From NCBI GenBank assembly GCA_021234155.1, contig JAJEKV010000018.1:18370583-18434582 (forward strand): a stretch of 64,000 bases of DNA, written 5' to 3'. The DNA comes from Isoetes taiwanensis. Lineage: Eukaryota > Streptophyta > Lycopodiopsida > Isoetales > Isoetaceae. Within the stretch, counting starts at the first letter, position 1, and every line of letters starts with the position of its first letter. Of the stretch, positions 1 through 11,754 are shown in pieces. Position numbers and translations under genes: made by a program. Below the pieces are notes generated by a model. That model did no database searches, was not told where the DNA came from, and saw only the letters and a program-made list of their open reading frames with translations.

Positions 1-2289
1 CCACCATTGCAATCCTATACTTCTAGCTACACTCACATCTCATTGTGCCTACTTGCTTTTGATCCATACTTCATTACCTCATGCCTTGACATTGACAATA
101 CCTATTTCTCCTAGTCATGTGTTGCACACACACTCCATCCCACCATACTTCATTCACAAAGTTCACATGATAAACAAGTTTGAACACTAGGGCATTTCCA
201 TGAGCACTCATCAAAAAATCCTATGTACAAGACAAAAGTTGACCATTGGTGCAAAAAGAAACCCCCTAATGGTCACCATGCTGAATTGGCAAAAGCAAGG
301 AATATCCAGATCATCATCTTCACCATTTTGTCTTCACTCGCTCCACACCACCATACACACTTTGAGCATTGGGGGATTTTAATGAACTTGCTTCAAGAAT
401 CCTATGTTCAAAAGAAATTTGCTCACTTATGCAAAAAGGAAGATTCCCTAGTTATCATCATGCCAAGTTGGCAAGAGCTAAGGCACACACATCATCATCC
501 TCATGTGCCATTTCATCACTCACATCACACGTGTCATCCACATCACCTTTACTTCATTTACACTTCACCAAAAGACATTTTGACTAGGGGAAAAAGTTGT
601 TGCCAAGCAAGCAAACCACATCAGCCCTCATATTGCCACATCACCAAAAAAAAACATTCCATGTCACCCCCTTGCCCTGCTTTTGGCCAAAATTCAAAAT
701 GCTTCATTCTGGATTGTGTTGATATCACCTGAAAGCTCTCATCAAAACATGCCAGCTGGCACAAAAAAAATTGAAAAAAGAGTTCATTTTGACCCTCTAA
801 ATGGCCTTCTTGGGAAATGTGCCCCATTTAAAAATGGTAAAACCTACCTACATCTACCCCCCATCTATCTACCCTATCATCCCTCGCCAAGTGGCGTCCC
901 CGGGCGTGCGGTAAACACGAGTCAACCTGGCGTGGGAGGAGACCATAATCGAAAACGTGGCCTCGTAACTCTATTTATGCCTTGGCCTATTTTTTGCATT
1001 CCGGCCACATTGGGATATTTGTGCGCTTAAAATCAAGAACCCTAAAATCTTGCGGGCCAAGAACCAGATTTTTAGCGACTTTTCAACACATAATCATTGC
1101 CGCTCCACTTATTTGACTTATGTGGCCTCAAGAAACCCATACCAAGCTAAATGACGATAATTCAGTCAAATTTGGCAAGAATGAAACGAAACGTAGCGTT
1201 TTCAAAAGGGGCTAACCGGAATTTGAAAATTCAAGGGCTTAAAGAAATTTGGAGATCAATCAGGCGAAATACATGTCAGGGCGATCTTCTGCTTGCAAAT
1301 TTGACCTTCCTTGCTGCTACTTTCTCCCGATTGAGCAGTAAAGCTGATCAAATATTGTCCGATTACGGAAGCATACTATGCTCGCGACCGTGAGCGTTTT
1401 TGAATCATGTGAAACTACCTTCATGAGAATCAAGTGAATGAAAATCTGACTTTGGTAAAACTTATCCCACTATAATTTCATGTTCATGTGTTAAGATCTT
1501 GCATAAATCATCAAAAATTGTCTTTAATCTTACAAAATTGTCATACAGATAAGCTAAACATTCAAGATTCATGTTAGAAAAGTTGCATTGTTATTCAGAA
1601 GAGAAAAAAAAGCATAAAAGTCCTAAGTTTAGCTTGTGAGTTGCATTTCTGTGTGTTCTAAAGTGAAAAGTCAAAAGGAATTTCGAAGTGCTACTAGTGC
1701 TTACTTAAATATTAACCTGTTACCATCTTTCTACATATCAGGTCTTCATTTCTTGCACAACTCTTGCATTGATATTATGAAAAAGATCAAATAATTTAGT
1801 CCGATACTAAAAGTACGATACAATCGTGCATTTTATCATCCTAGCTCAAAATTATTGTGATCTTCCTTGAAAAATTATGCACTTATCACACCGAGTACTT
1901 TTGATTGATCCCAAGTGTTCCCAACCCAAAAAGACTCTCGCGATAATCATCTCAGAACTTCAGCCCACCGTTGGAACATTGACCAAAAATTGACCGCGTC
2001 AGAGAGTCAATATTGAGTAGGTATCTCAGCTCTGACCTTGAAAAAAATTGTGCATTCATCTGTCAGCATCTTTAAGCATCATTTTCATCCTTGTTTTAAA
2101 CAGAATTGAGCATTTATCTGGCTGTGGTAAAGCATTAAGCATAGACTGTGTTTACATCTTTTGGGAAGTCAGTGCCAACAGGAAATTTTGAAGACCAATC
2201 TCATATTTTAAGGCACAGAGTGGTTGCCTGAAGCAACCTGGAGGTCCTACACCATTCTAGTTGAGGGTTTGCCAGGAATACCCTCAACA
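1..2289 (+). repeat. 5' LTR, partial
   Basis: This matches 8850-11148 almost base for base. The right edge is set by the shared terminal ccctcaaca ending in CA at 2289. After it the two copies diverge into internal sequence on one side and host flank on the other. The last 30 bases form a short inverted repeat (tgagggt ... accctca). Differences from the 3' LTR are clustered and mostly fall on CAG/CTG positions. Short open frames inside (for example 223-732) are low-complexity His/Ser/Pro-rich reading of the LTR, not genes. Confidence 0.93.
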
Positions 2290-2292
2290 TCT

Positions 2293-2310
2293 TGGAGGTC
2301 CTACCGAGAT
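2293..2310 (+). other. Candidate tRNA primer-binding site
   Basis: Three bases after the LTR terminus the sequence reads TGGAGGTCCTACCGAGAT. Primer-binding sites begin with TGG, complementary to the tRNA CCA tail, within a few bases of the LTR, so position and start fit. I could not match it to a particular tRNA. It is not the initiator-Met site (TGGTATCAGAGC). Part of it (gaggtcctac) also occurs inside the LTR at about 2241-2250, so local duplication is another explanation. Confidence 0.4.
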
Positions 2311-2331
2311 CCAACCTGGTTCTTGGGAACT

Positions 2332-3373
2332 ATGGCTCCTAGACGAAATGCTGAGACTTCTGATCATGCTGAGGCACAAGACAATATTGAAACACATGTT
2401 GCAACTCAAGGAATTGCTGTAAATCTCAACACAGGTATACCAGCACAATATTTTGAACTCAATCTTCCTACCCTATTCACATTTATGATGCTAGCATGAA
2501 TGCTAACAAATTTCGAGAAATTTTGAAGAGTACTATCAAGAGTATGGGCACAAGAAGGGATCTAAGTTTGCAGAGTTCCAGAAATGCTTCAAAGATGATG
2601 AAGTAAGATTTTGGCTCGAGTTTGCACTGAGCAATGGTGCCAACACTTGGGATGAAATTGTTAAGAAGTTTCTGATTAGATTTGGCAAAGTTTATGATCC
2701 TCAAGACCTTTTCTTTGAACTGCAATCCTTCCACATCAGAAATGGTGAGACCATGCGTCAATATGTAGAGAGATTTCATGCCTATCTTACTAGATGCCAA
2801 ACCAATCAAGTCCCTTATCAAACCCTACATGTTGTAGCCTCTTTCATAAAGGGATTATCTTCAAGACCAAGGCTTTATAGAAAAATGTTTAGAATTTACA
2901 AGCAAGAAGGATTTGCCACCATTCACAAAGCATTCAACAAAGCCATTGATATTGCTGATGCATTGTCCTATCTTCCTGATGACTTCCATATGTCTACTGA
3001 TCCTTTTTTTCCAGACTATGAGCAGGAATGTATGGGTCCTGATGCTATACCAGTATATGCTGTGCAGAAGGACAAGAGAAAACTTAAGGTAACTGAAGAA
3101 CAAGATAATCCTGCTACTACTGCTAAAACAGATATTGACAAAGTTTCTGAGGCCCTTCTTGAAGTCACCAAGCAACTTCAAGAACTGAAAGCATCCAGAC
3201 CTGAAAGGAGAACCTATCCTCCATGTGTACATTGCATGAGAGATACTCACTCTTCTGATGTTTGTTGGTACGAGACCGCCTCAAGTGCAACAAGAGAGGT
3301 CACTATGGAAAAGAATGCCCTCGTTTGTGCTTTTTGCAAAGCCTCGTGTCACTATGAAGATAGATGTTGTTAA
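2332..3373 (+). pseudogene. gag: gag (capsid/nucleocapsid), frameshifted
   Basis: The likely start is the ATG at 2332 (MAPRRNAETS...), about 40 bases after the LTR. The frame breaks near 2499 and resumes from about 2600-2753. The main body (2753-3373) has the retrotransposon gag domain style, for example the stretch around RQYVERFHAYLTRC and FIKGLSSRPR. At its end are two CCHC zinc knuckles of the form CX2CX4HX4C: CVHCMRDTHSSDVC at about 3227-3268 and CAFCKASCHYEDRC at about 3330-3371. These would bind the element RNA in the virus-like particle. A stop at 3371-3373 separates it from the pol frame. Gag from an active element would be continuous, so this copy is broken or mis-sequenced. Confidence 0.85.
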
Positions 3374-4083
3374 GGAGTATTTTGCAAGACAAGAAAAGCC
3401 AAAGCCGCAGAGACCGCGAATCGTCAAATATCTATTCAAACCACTTACCCTATCAGGCTTTGTGCAGAATTCAAGAGCAAGAAGGAATCATGGTTGTGCA
3501 TACAAGGGGAATGAAGGAGAAAGATACAACCGAGAAGATACAAAAGCTAACACTTGTGAGGACAAATCAAATGAGAACAAACAACTTGCTTATGAAGGTA
3601 AAACGGTTGGTACCTCCTTCACCTTGTCTGAAATATCAAAAGAAAGACAAAGATCATGATGACTTTGAGTTGTTATTGAGAAATTCGAAAGTTAGTGTGG
3701 ATTTGCTAACACTGTTGAGAATAGCTCCTACCTACAGAAAGAAAATGCTGACCTTGTCTCAAGATGAACAGATCTGCCTCACACAGGAAGAACAAATTGC
3801 ATTCACCAATCACATTGAAGAACAAATGTTGGTACAAGATGAACATGATCCAGGTGCTTTCACATGTGCAGCCAACATTGGGAGGAAGGTTTTATCTAAG
3901 GTATTATTGGATGGAGGATCACCTTTGAATGTCATGCCACATCATGTTATGAAGCAATGTGGTTTGGAGGTTGACAAAAAAGCGCCTATGGTGCTAAAGT
4001 CTTTCTCTAACTCAAGAATTAATCCCATAGGAATTGTGAGCAAGGTACCAATAGACATTGAGGGAATTATTGTGGCAGCCTAA
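3374..4083 (+). pseudogene. Retroviral-type aspartic protease region of pol
   Basis: An open frame from 3364 to 4083 carries the protease near its end. VLLDGGSPLNVM at about 3901-3936 has the DGGS active-site triad, a variant of the usual DTG/DSG, in the normal hydrophobic context. It is followed by a flap-like and C-terminal region (LEVDKKAPMVLKSF ... GIV). The upstream half (3374-3800) is a charged linker without recognisable motifs. The frame stops at 4083, and the C-terminal half continues in another frame from 4113. The protease would cleave the Gag-Pol polyprotein. Confidence 0.8.
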
Positions 4084-4383
4084 CTTTGTTGTGGTTGCAT
4101 TTGAAGGTATGAATGAAAAGCGCATTATTTATGATCTTCGCTAGGCGAAGGTGGTTATCAACAGCTGATGCCGACACTGCGGTGGTCAAAAAAGGTGAAT
4201 GCACCATAACTGATGGTAAGAAAACAGTCACCATTTATAATAAGCTTGGAGAGTTTGATGCTTATAACTTCATTGAGGAAGATGTGTTAGTACCCAATCA
4301 GCCTGGAGAATATGAAGTCACTATGACCAATATGGAGGTAATAATGAGTCCAAATGAAGTATGCAATGTGTTCAAAGAAAGTA

Positions 4384-4785
4384 GTTTTGCTTATCTATGG
4401 TTTGATGGTGGAGTTGCAAAGAAATTGAACATAGCTTCATCTGCTGCCATTATCAAGAACAAATCAAGCAAAACCGATAGCTAAAGTGGGCGTGATTCAT
4501 CCAAACACTACCTCGAACATGGCTGAATACAAAGCTTTGATTGCGTGGTTACAAGAAGCTAAGCATTTGGGTATTTCTAACATTGTTGTATTTGGGGATT
4601 CTCACTTGTGTGCGCACAGATTTCAGGAGAATACCAAGCCAAGAATGAAGAGATGTCAATGCTCAGAAAACAGGCCCTACAAGAACTGTCAGAGTTTTCA
4701 TCTTGGGAACTTCATCATGTTGCTAGAGAATTCAATGAGGAGGCAGATGCCTTGTGCAAAAGTGTTTTGCTCGAACACTTAGCAG
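4384..4785 (+). pseudogene. Archaeal-like RNase H domain located before RT
   Basis: Across two frames the sequence carries a type-I RNase H of the archaeal-like kind. FDGG at about 4400 gives the first catalytic Asp. AEYKALIAWLQEAKHLGI (4522-4575) gives the Glu helix. VVFGDSHL (about 4587-4610) gives the second Asp. After a frame change, WELHHVAREFNEEADAL (about 4705-4755) gives the C-terminal helix with the last acidic residue. The typical order D-E-D-D is complete. A stop at 4482-4484 and a shift near 4610-4620 break the frame. In plant Tat elements a domain of this type is known after the ordinary RNase H. Here it lies directly between protease and reverse transcriptase. Confidence 0.8.
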
Positions 4786-5945
4786 AAGGTGCCATCAAAG
4801 AAGAAGAATTGGAGGAAGAAGATCTCAAGCAATTACACCCCATACTGGTAATCAATGCTGGCACTGAAAAACAGGTAAAAGAAGTCAAAATAGAGAAAAA
4901 TGGTCAAGAGAGAATTCTTTATGTTGGTGACATGTTTAAGGAGGAAGATGAATGCATGATAATGAATTTCTTTAAAGAATGGAAAGATGTGTTTGCATGG
5001 GATTATAATGAGTTGATTGGTGTTGATAGGAACATATGTGAATTTGAGATAAAAATCAAAGAGGGTACCAAGCCTGTAATACAAAAGCTTAGGAGAATAA
5101 ATGTGGCTTTACTTGACTTGATTAGGGAAGAATTGTCCGTAATGAAGGATGCGTGTGATTGATTAAATTATAAATCCAAGTGGTCTGTCTTGCATTGTGC
5201 CCGTTAAGAAAAAAAAACAAAACCATCAGAATTTGCATTGATTCTGTGGATTTGAACAAAGCAACTATCAAAGATTGTTATCCTCTTCCTTTTCTAGAAG
5301 AGGTCTTACATGTCATTGCAGAAAAGAGATATACTCCTTTCTTGATGGATTCTCTCGCTTCAATCAAATTCTTTGTCAAACTTGAAGATCAACCAAAGAC
5401 AAAGATTCATTACTCCATGGGGAACTTTTGCCATGAAAAGAATGCCATTTGGATTGATGAATGCCTCTCGCAACTTTTCGAGGGCCATGGATTCTATTTT
5501 CAAGGATATGCCTCCATCAAAGATTCAAAGTTTTCCTTGATGATCTTTGCTTAGGTTCAGCTTTAAGAGATCATTTCAATTACTTGACTAAGGTTTGCTA
5601 CATGTGCGTAAAGGGAGGTGTAAGCTTGAATCCTAAGAAATGTGTATTCCTATGTTCAAAAGGAGATTTGCTTGGACATGAAGTGTCCTCTAAGGCATTC
5701 GAGTAGTTGAGGGCAAGATGGAGGCTTTGAAGAAATTGGCACCACCCAAAACTAAAAAAGGAAGTGAAAAGTTTTTCTTGGCATGGTAAGTTTCTTGAGA
5801 ATGTATGTCCCTCATTTTTCCAATATGTGGCTCCTATATCAGATCTTACCAAGATTGGCAAATTCACAAAACATGAAAGCAAGTTCATCATGGTTGACCG
5901 GATCAAACATGCCAAATTGCCTTTGATGCCATTATACAAAGCCAT
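4786..5945 (+). pseudogene. Reverse transcriptase, broken
   Basis: The N-terminal part (4786-5162) contains FKEWKDVFAWDYNELIGVD and a region equivalent to the conserved entry of gypsy RT. After a stop the frame at 5180-5554 has RICIDSVDLNKATIKDCYPLPFL, then FLMDSLA at the motif A Asp position. The catalytic YxDD box is represented by FLDDLC at about 5533-5550, followed by LNPKKCVFLCSKGDLLGHEVS (thumb entry). From 5710 to 5945 the connection region (MEALKKLAPP, then ISDLTKIGKF) is recognisable. At least three frame changes or stops interrupt it. The part between motif A and the FLDD box is shortened and garbled. Confidence 0.82.
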
Positions 5946-6345
5946 TTCGAAGTTCTACCTTTGCTCAAACCTCCCCGATCCCGCAAAAGTCTTTTTGATG
6001 CCTACATTAGTGTGACCAAAAGAGTCAGTAGGTCTAGCCTTGTTGCAAGAGGAAATGGTTGTGACTTTTGCTAGCAAAATCTGGTCGATTAATCGAAATG
6101 AGATACCAAAGACTCGAGAAAAGTGCAAGAACACTTATGTTCTTGATTGAAAGGCAAGGACACCCGATCCAAAATAGTCACACTCTAGTTCACATGAGGC
6201 AAAATCCATCCGCCCTTTATTATTCTCAAAAAACAACCAAAAGCTAAGATATGTAGGTGGGCCTGCAAGTTTCGACATATGATATTGTTGTGAAAGTTAT
6301 GAATCTAGTCAATGACCCAGGTTTGTACTTGCCTTTACATTCCGC
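5946..6345 (+). pseudogene. Second (gypsy-type) RNase H and connection, degenerate
   Basis: After the RT the expected gypsy RNase H can be traced only in pieces. LFDAYISVTKR at about 5985-6020 gives the first Asp. GLALLQEE and FASKIW follow at about 6035-6080. KTREKCKN is near 6111-6130 and RWACKF near 6260. Stops and frame changes are frequent, and the central Glu and second Asp cannot be placed. With the intact-looking RNase H upstream of RT, the element is a dual-RNase H type whose ordinary copy has decayed. The N-terminal integrase linker begins near 6346. Confidence 0.6.
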
Positions 6346-7703
6346 TTGAAACAGAGGGATGAAGAAGATTTATCTAATGTTCCTAGTGATGCAGATGCAA
6401 CAGTTGATTTAATACAAGAAACAGACTGGCAGGAGGAAATAAAACGATTTCTGGAGTCAAATGAAGTGCCTAAAGATCTCAACTCCAGTCAGAAAAGAAG
6501 GTTCAGAGAAAAGTGTAGTAAGTATAAGCTGATAAGTGGTGTGTTATGCAGATATGACAAGGATGGAATCATTTTGAGATGTGTTGATAAGTTAGAAGCA
6601 GAGCTAGTGATTGAAGCATGCCATGAGGGTATTTGTGGTGGTCACTTTGCTGCAGATACTACAGCCAAGAAGATCCTCAGGGCAGGATATTATTGGCCAA
6701 CATTATTCAAGGATTGCTATGAAAAGATTAAATGCTGCCACAAATGCCAAATATTTGGTAGAAGGATCCTTCAGCCAGCTGCCTTAACTGCTATAACATC
6801 TCCAGGACCTTTCCAAATGTGGGGACTCGATTTCATAGGTCCCATAGACCCTCCTTCATCTGCTCAACATCAGTACATTCTTGTAGCAACGGATTATTTC
6901 ACCAAGTGGGCTGAAGCGGTTCCTTTAAGACAAGCTAATGCATTCACTACTGCTAGATTTATCCATGAAAACATTTGTGCTAGATTTGGTATCCCTTTCA
7001 AACTGATATCAGATAGAGGAAGCCAATTCTTGAATGATGTCATAGCTACCCTGCTCACAACTCTTAAAGTTAAACATACAAAAAGTTCAGCCTATTATCC
7101 TCAAGGCAATGGCCAAGCAGAATCCACAAATAAGGCACTCAAATCCATTCTGAAGAAAACCATAAGTATTTCAAAGAGAGATTGGCACATGAAGTTGCAT
7201 GATGCTCTATGGGCCTACAGAACTACCACAAAGACCTCCACTAAACACACACCTTTTAGCTTGGTCTATGGAGTGGAATCCATTATTCCAATTGAGCTTG
7301 AACTCCCATCTTTGAGGATGGCTCTTAAATTAAATCTTGAAATGGAGGAGGCATTGAAAGAGAGATGTGTACGCCTTATGCAATTGGAAGAGCATGTATG
7401 AAGCTGAAAATGCTATATTATTGAAGAAGGCCAAGGATTTGGCAGCATTCAAGGCTGCACACAAACTTCAAGGTACATTGAAAGATGGAGAGCTGGTCCT
7501 AAAATGGAACAAGGCAAAGGAGGATTGTGCAGGCAAATTTGAAGAACTATGGGAAGGCCCCTTTGAAGTTGCGAGGGCCCGCCTGGTCAAGACTCCTACC
7601 GGTTGAGATGCATTTAGAGAGAACGGGGTACTACCAAATCCCATCAACATACTGCATTTGAAGAGATACTGGCAACAACATGTTGCCCTCAGCTTATTTG
7701 AAT
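6346..7703 (+). pseudogene. Integrase with HHCC zinc finger, DDE core and GPF C-terminus
   Basis: The frame at 6346-7401 is the best-preserved part of pol. The HHCC zinc finger is at about residues 90-135 (HEGICGGHFAADTTAKKI ... CCHKCQIFG). The DDE core shows GLDFIGP for the first Asp (about 6826), ISDRGSQF for the second (about 7006) and NGQAESTN for the Glu (about 7108). A one-base shift near 7390 moves the C-terminus to the next frame, where the GPY/F-like WEGPFEV lies at about 7549-7570. One more break at 7606 precedes a tail ending at 7703 (LHLKRYWQQHV). No chromodomain is visible. Integrase would join the cDNA to host DNA. Confidence 0.92.
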
Positions 7704-8693
7704 AAGTCATGTCAAAAGAAAAGGTAGATTAGTTAATGTTAAAATAGATATGTTGCTAGTTTAGCAGTCATGATTGAAGACATTTATAGAAAAGACAAAA
7801 AAAAAAAAAAAAGAATTAGGTAGAAGTGTGTTTAAAATAGTTTGCCTTAAAGAAGTTCAACAGTTTGATCTTAGAAATGAATTTCGGTTACAGTAGTTAG
7901 AAAGTCCCTTGTTTCTAATGTTGGCTTGCAGAAGATTCTGTTACAGAAATGCGAGTTTTGATGGAGTCCAGGTGTTTATGTGCTTATCTTATAACTTTTC
8001 ATGCAGGAGCATCCTCTTGAGTCTTCAATACATCATTCATTTTCACTCATCTTCATATCATCCACCTCATTCATCTTCTTCACACATGCTGCCTCCATTT
8101 TCACCACCAGGCAGCATCTTGTGCTAATGATTTATATCTCTCCATGCAGGTGCATCCTTCTTTTCATCCACTATTTGTCATCCTATTCAACAATGGCCCT
8201 ACATCCATATTTCACATCTCCTCATTCTGAATCCTCATACATGCCCACGTAAGTCGCCACCATTTAATCACATGGCGCCTAAGTCTATTGCTAACACAAT
8301 TACGTCATGCGGGTACATCCTTTTAGTCATTCATCTTCATTTGCTCCACTCATCGCCTTCCCTCCATATGATCCTTGATATCCAAACTTCAACATTCCCC
8401 ATTGCCATTCATCCCAACCACCATGGCAATAAACCGCATTAATCGCAAACTAAGCTAGAATTGGAATCATGATTCAGAGGTCGGAAAACCAACCTCGCTT
8501 TTTTTGTTTATATGATGCTGCCACCCATGGCAAGCATAGAAGAACCATCAAGACATTCAACATGCGATTCAACAAGTACACAAGGACATTTGAAGACTTA
8601 CAACTTTCAAGGCAACTTGAGGACTCCATCAAGCTACAAAAACAAGACTTCAAGAACCAAAGAAGGACATTCACTTAAGGATCATGAAGGAGG
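7704..8693 (+). other. Internal 3' noncoding region of the gypsy element
   Basis: No domain is recognisable between integrase and the LTR. It contains an A-run at about 7797-7812 and three spaced copies of a short motif beginning catgcaggagcatcc (about 8000, 8143 and 8307, spacing about 145-165 bases), each followed by CA/CT-rich sequence resembling the LTR 5' part. The purine run gaaggagg at 8686-8693 is a plausible polypurine tract. Confidence 0.5.
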
Positions 8694-11148
8694 TGATTTG
8701 GTTTCTATCAAAGCATCACAAGGACCCCATTGAAGATCTGCAAATTCACTACATGGTATGGGTTTCACTACATTTGAGCTTATAAGTTTGATATTCTTGA
8801 GGATCTAGAAGAATTGCCTAGCCATTTTCTCAATCCCCATATTCTTGTACCACCATTGCAATCCTATACTTCTAGCTACACTCACATCTCATTGTGCCTA
8901 CTTGCTTTGATCCATACTTCATTACCTCATGCCTTGACATTGACAATACCTATTTCTCCCTAGTCATGTGTTGCACACACACTCCATCCCACCATACTTC
9001 ATTCACAAAGTTCACATGATAAACAAGTTTGAACACTAGGGCATTTCCATGAGCACTCATCAAAAAATCCTATGTACAAGACAAAAGTTGACCATTGGTG
9101 CAAAAGAAACCCCTAATGGTCACCATGCTGAATTGGCAAAAGCAAGGAATATCCGGATCATCATCTTCACCATTTTGTCTTCACTGCCCACACACACCAT
9201 ACACACTTTGAGCACGAGGGGATTTTAATGAACTTGCTTCAAGAATCCTATGTTCAAAAGAAATTTGCTCACTTATGCAAAAAGGAAGATTCCCTAGTTA
9301 TCATCATGCCAAGTTGGCAAGAGCTAAGGCACACACATCATCATCCTCATGTGCCATTTCATCACTCACATCACACGTGTCATCCACATCACCTTTACTT
9401 CATTTACACTTCACCAAAAGACATTTTGACTAGGGGAAAAAGTTGTTGCCAAGCAAGCAAACCACATCAGCCCTCATATTGCCACATCACCAAAAAAAAC
9501 ATTCCATGTCACCCCCTTGCCCTGCTTTTGGCCAAAATTCAAAATGCTTCATTCTGGATTGTGTTGATATCACCTGAAAGCTCTCATCAAAACATGCCAG
9601 CTGGCACAAAAAAAATTGAAAAAAGAGTTCATTTTGACCCTCTAAATGGCCTTCTTGGGAAATGTGCCCCATTTAAAAAATGGTAAAACCTACCTACATC
9701 TACCCCCATCTATCTACCCTATCATCCTCTGCCAAGTGGCGTCCCCCCGGGCGTGCCAGGTCGAAACACGAGCCGAACCTGGCGTGGGAGGAGACCACGC
9801 AATCAGAAAACGTGGCCTCAGAACTCTATTTATGCCTTGGCCTATTTTTTGCATTCCGGCCTGTGGGATATTTGTGCAGTTAAAAATCAAGAACCCTAAA
9901 ATCTTGCAGGCCAAGAACCAGATTTTTAGCAGCTTTTCAACACATAATCATTGCCGTTCCACTCCTATTTGACTTATGTGGCCTCAAGAAACCCATACCG
10001 AAGCTAAATGACAGATAATTCAGTCAAATTTGGCAAGAATGAAACAGAACAGAGCGTTTTCAAAAAGGGGCTAACCGGAATTTGAAAATTCAAGGGCTTG
10101 TGCGCAAATTTGGAGATCAATCAGGCGAAATACATGTCAGGGCGATCTTCTGCTTGCAAATTTGACCTTCCTTGCTGCTACTTTCTCCCGATTGAGCAGT
10201 AAAGCTGATCAAATATTGTCCGATTACGGAAGCATACTATGCTCGCGATCTGTGAGCGTTTTGAATCATGTGAAACTACCTTCATGAGAATCAAGTGAAT
10301 GAAAATCTGACTTTGGTAAAACTTATCCCACTATAATTTCATGTTCATGTGTTAAGATCTTGCATAAATCATCAAAAATTGTCTTTAATCTTACAAAATT
10401 GTCATACAGATAAGCTAAACATTCAAGATTCATGTTAGAAAAGTTGCATTGTTATTCAGAAGAGAAAAAAAGCATAAAAGTCCTAAGTTTAGCTTGTGAG
10501 TTGCATTTCTGTGTGTTCTAAAGTGAAAAGTCAAAAGGAATTTCGAAGTGCTACTAGTGCTTACTTAAATATTAACCTGTTACCATCTTTCTACATATCG
10601 AGGGTCTTCATTTCTTGCACAACTCTTGCATTGATATTATCAAAAAAGATCAAATAATTTAGTCCGATACTAAAAGCATGTCCGTGGGGCATTTTTATCA
10701 TCCTAGCTCAAAATTATTGTGATCTTCCTTGAAAAATTGTTCGCACTTATCACACCGAGTACTTTGATTGATCCCAAGTGTTCCCAACCCAAAAGACTCG
10801 CATAATCATCTGTAAACTTCAGCCCACTGTTGGAACATTGACCAAAAATTGACCGCGTCAGAGAGTCAATATTGAGTAGGTATCTCAGCTCTGACCTTGA
10901 AAAAAATTGTGCATTCATCTGTCAGCATCTTTAAGCATCATTTTCATCCTTGTTTTAAACAGAATTGAGCATTTATCTGGCTGTGGTAAAGCATTAAGCA
11001 TAGACTGTGTTTACATCTTTTGGGAAGTCAGTGCCAACAGGAAATTTTGAAGACCAATCTCATATTTTAAGGCACAGAGTGGTTGCCTGAAGCAACCTGG
11101 AGGTCCTACACCATTCTAGTTGAGGGTTTGCCAGGAATACCCTCAACA
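8694..11148 (+). repeat. 3' LTR of the gypsy element
   Basis: The right edge is firm: ...ccctcaaca ends in CA at 11148, where similarity with the 5' copy ends. The left edge is inferred. Sequence shared with the other LTR is visible from 8850, where the window cuts the 5' copy. Upstream the first TG directly after a purine run is at 8694 (gaaggagg then TGATTTGG), which would make the LTR about 2455 bp. A start elsewhere between 7710 and 8849 cannot be excluded. Confidence 0.75.
9824..9836 (+). promoter_or_regulatory. Possible LTR TATA-like element
   Basis: Within the LTR the sequence ctctatttatgcc follows a GC-rich block and precedes the transcribed-looking part. It also occurs in the 5' LTR (about 967-980). 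Plant LTR promoters often have ctctataaa-type boxes at this place, so this may be the Pol II start region. It is a position-based guess. Confidence 0.25.
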
Positions 11149-11750
11149 GTAAGCGCCTACAAGATAAAAGATTTTATTGGTTCAAGATATAATAAGTTCA
11201 TTGATAACACAAATTGTCCAACATTTAATTTAATTTAATTTATTTATCATGCCATTTTGGTCCCTCTGCTACAAGTCTCTTGAGCGGGAGAAAAACCCAT
11301 GCATTACTTACCTGTACTGTACTTCTTTCCCGCCAAACAAAAGCTCAACGAATGTGTTGGTTGGAGAGTCGTGTGACGGGCAACCACCTCTCACGGTTTG
11401 GAGAGCATTCGTGTATGTGAACGACGTGTACGCTTTTGACCCCATTCATGTTCCTATGATGGCCTAAGAACATGCTCATCCTTCAGCTGCGGAGAGACCT
11501 TGCAATCGTGAGGTACCGCTGTGAGCCCAGCATACACGAGTGTCATTTCGTGAAATAACTTGAATTCCAAATCATTTATCGAAACTGTACAAAAAAAAAG
11601 TTTCTGAAGTCACTCCAAAGGCACCACTTCCTTCAAACGTTCCTATATCTACACAAAAAATCGAAAATATATGGTGGCTTGAATACTGGACATGTAACCA
11701 CACACCACACCACATTGCTCGGTTGGGCCCTGCCCCCAACCATTTTACAT
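11149..11750. other. Flank of the gypsy insertion, no gene recognised
   Basis: Starts with gtaagcgcct directly after the LTR. A 72-codon open frame at 11249-11467 (MPFWSLCYK...) has no recognisable domain and no detectable relative in the window. I treat it as chance. Confidence 0.4.
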
Positions 11751-11754
11751 TGCA

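Larger units (their letters stand above)
1..11148 (+). mobile_element. Ty3/gypsy LTR retrotransposon, 5' end cut by window
   Basis: Position 1 aligns with 8850, and 1-2289 repeats as 8850-11148 with long identical runs, so these are two LTRs of one element. Between them, on the plus strand, lie gag with two zinc knuckles, an aspartic protease, an RNase H-like region, reverse transcriptase, a second degraded RNase H-like region and integrase. Integrase after reverse transcriptase places it in Ty3/gypsy (Metaviridae), not copia. An archaeal-like RNase H is known from the plant Tat group, but here it sits before reverse transcriptase. The body has several frameshifts and stops, so it looks non-autonomous as written. 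High LTR similarity suggests a fairly recent insertion. The target-site duplication cannot be checked because the true 5' end is outside the window. Confidence 0.93.

Noticed and set aside
223-732. 169-codon open frame, His/Ser/Pro-rich
   Set aside because: It lies inside the LTR, recurs in the other LTR with frame changes, and is low-complexity reading of CA-rich DNA.
4833-5084. Minus-strand open frame in pol
   Set aside because: Shadow of the gypsy reverse transcriptase on the plus strand.
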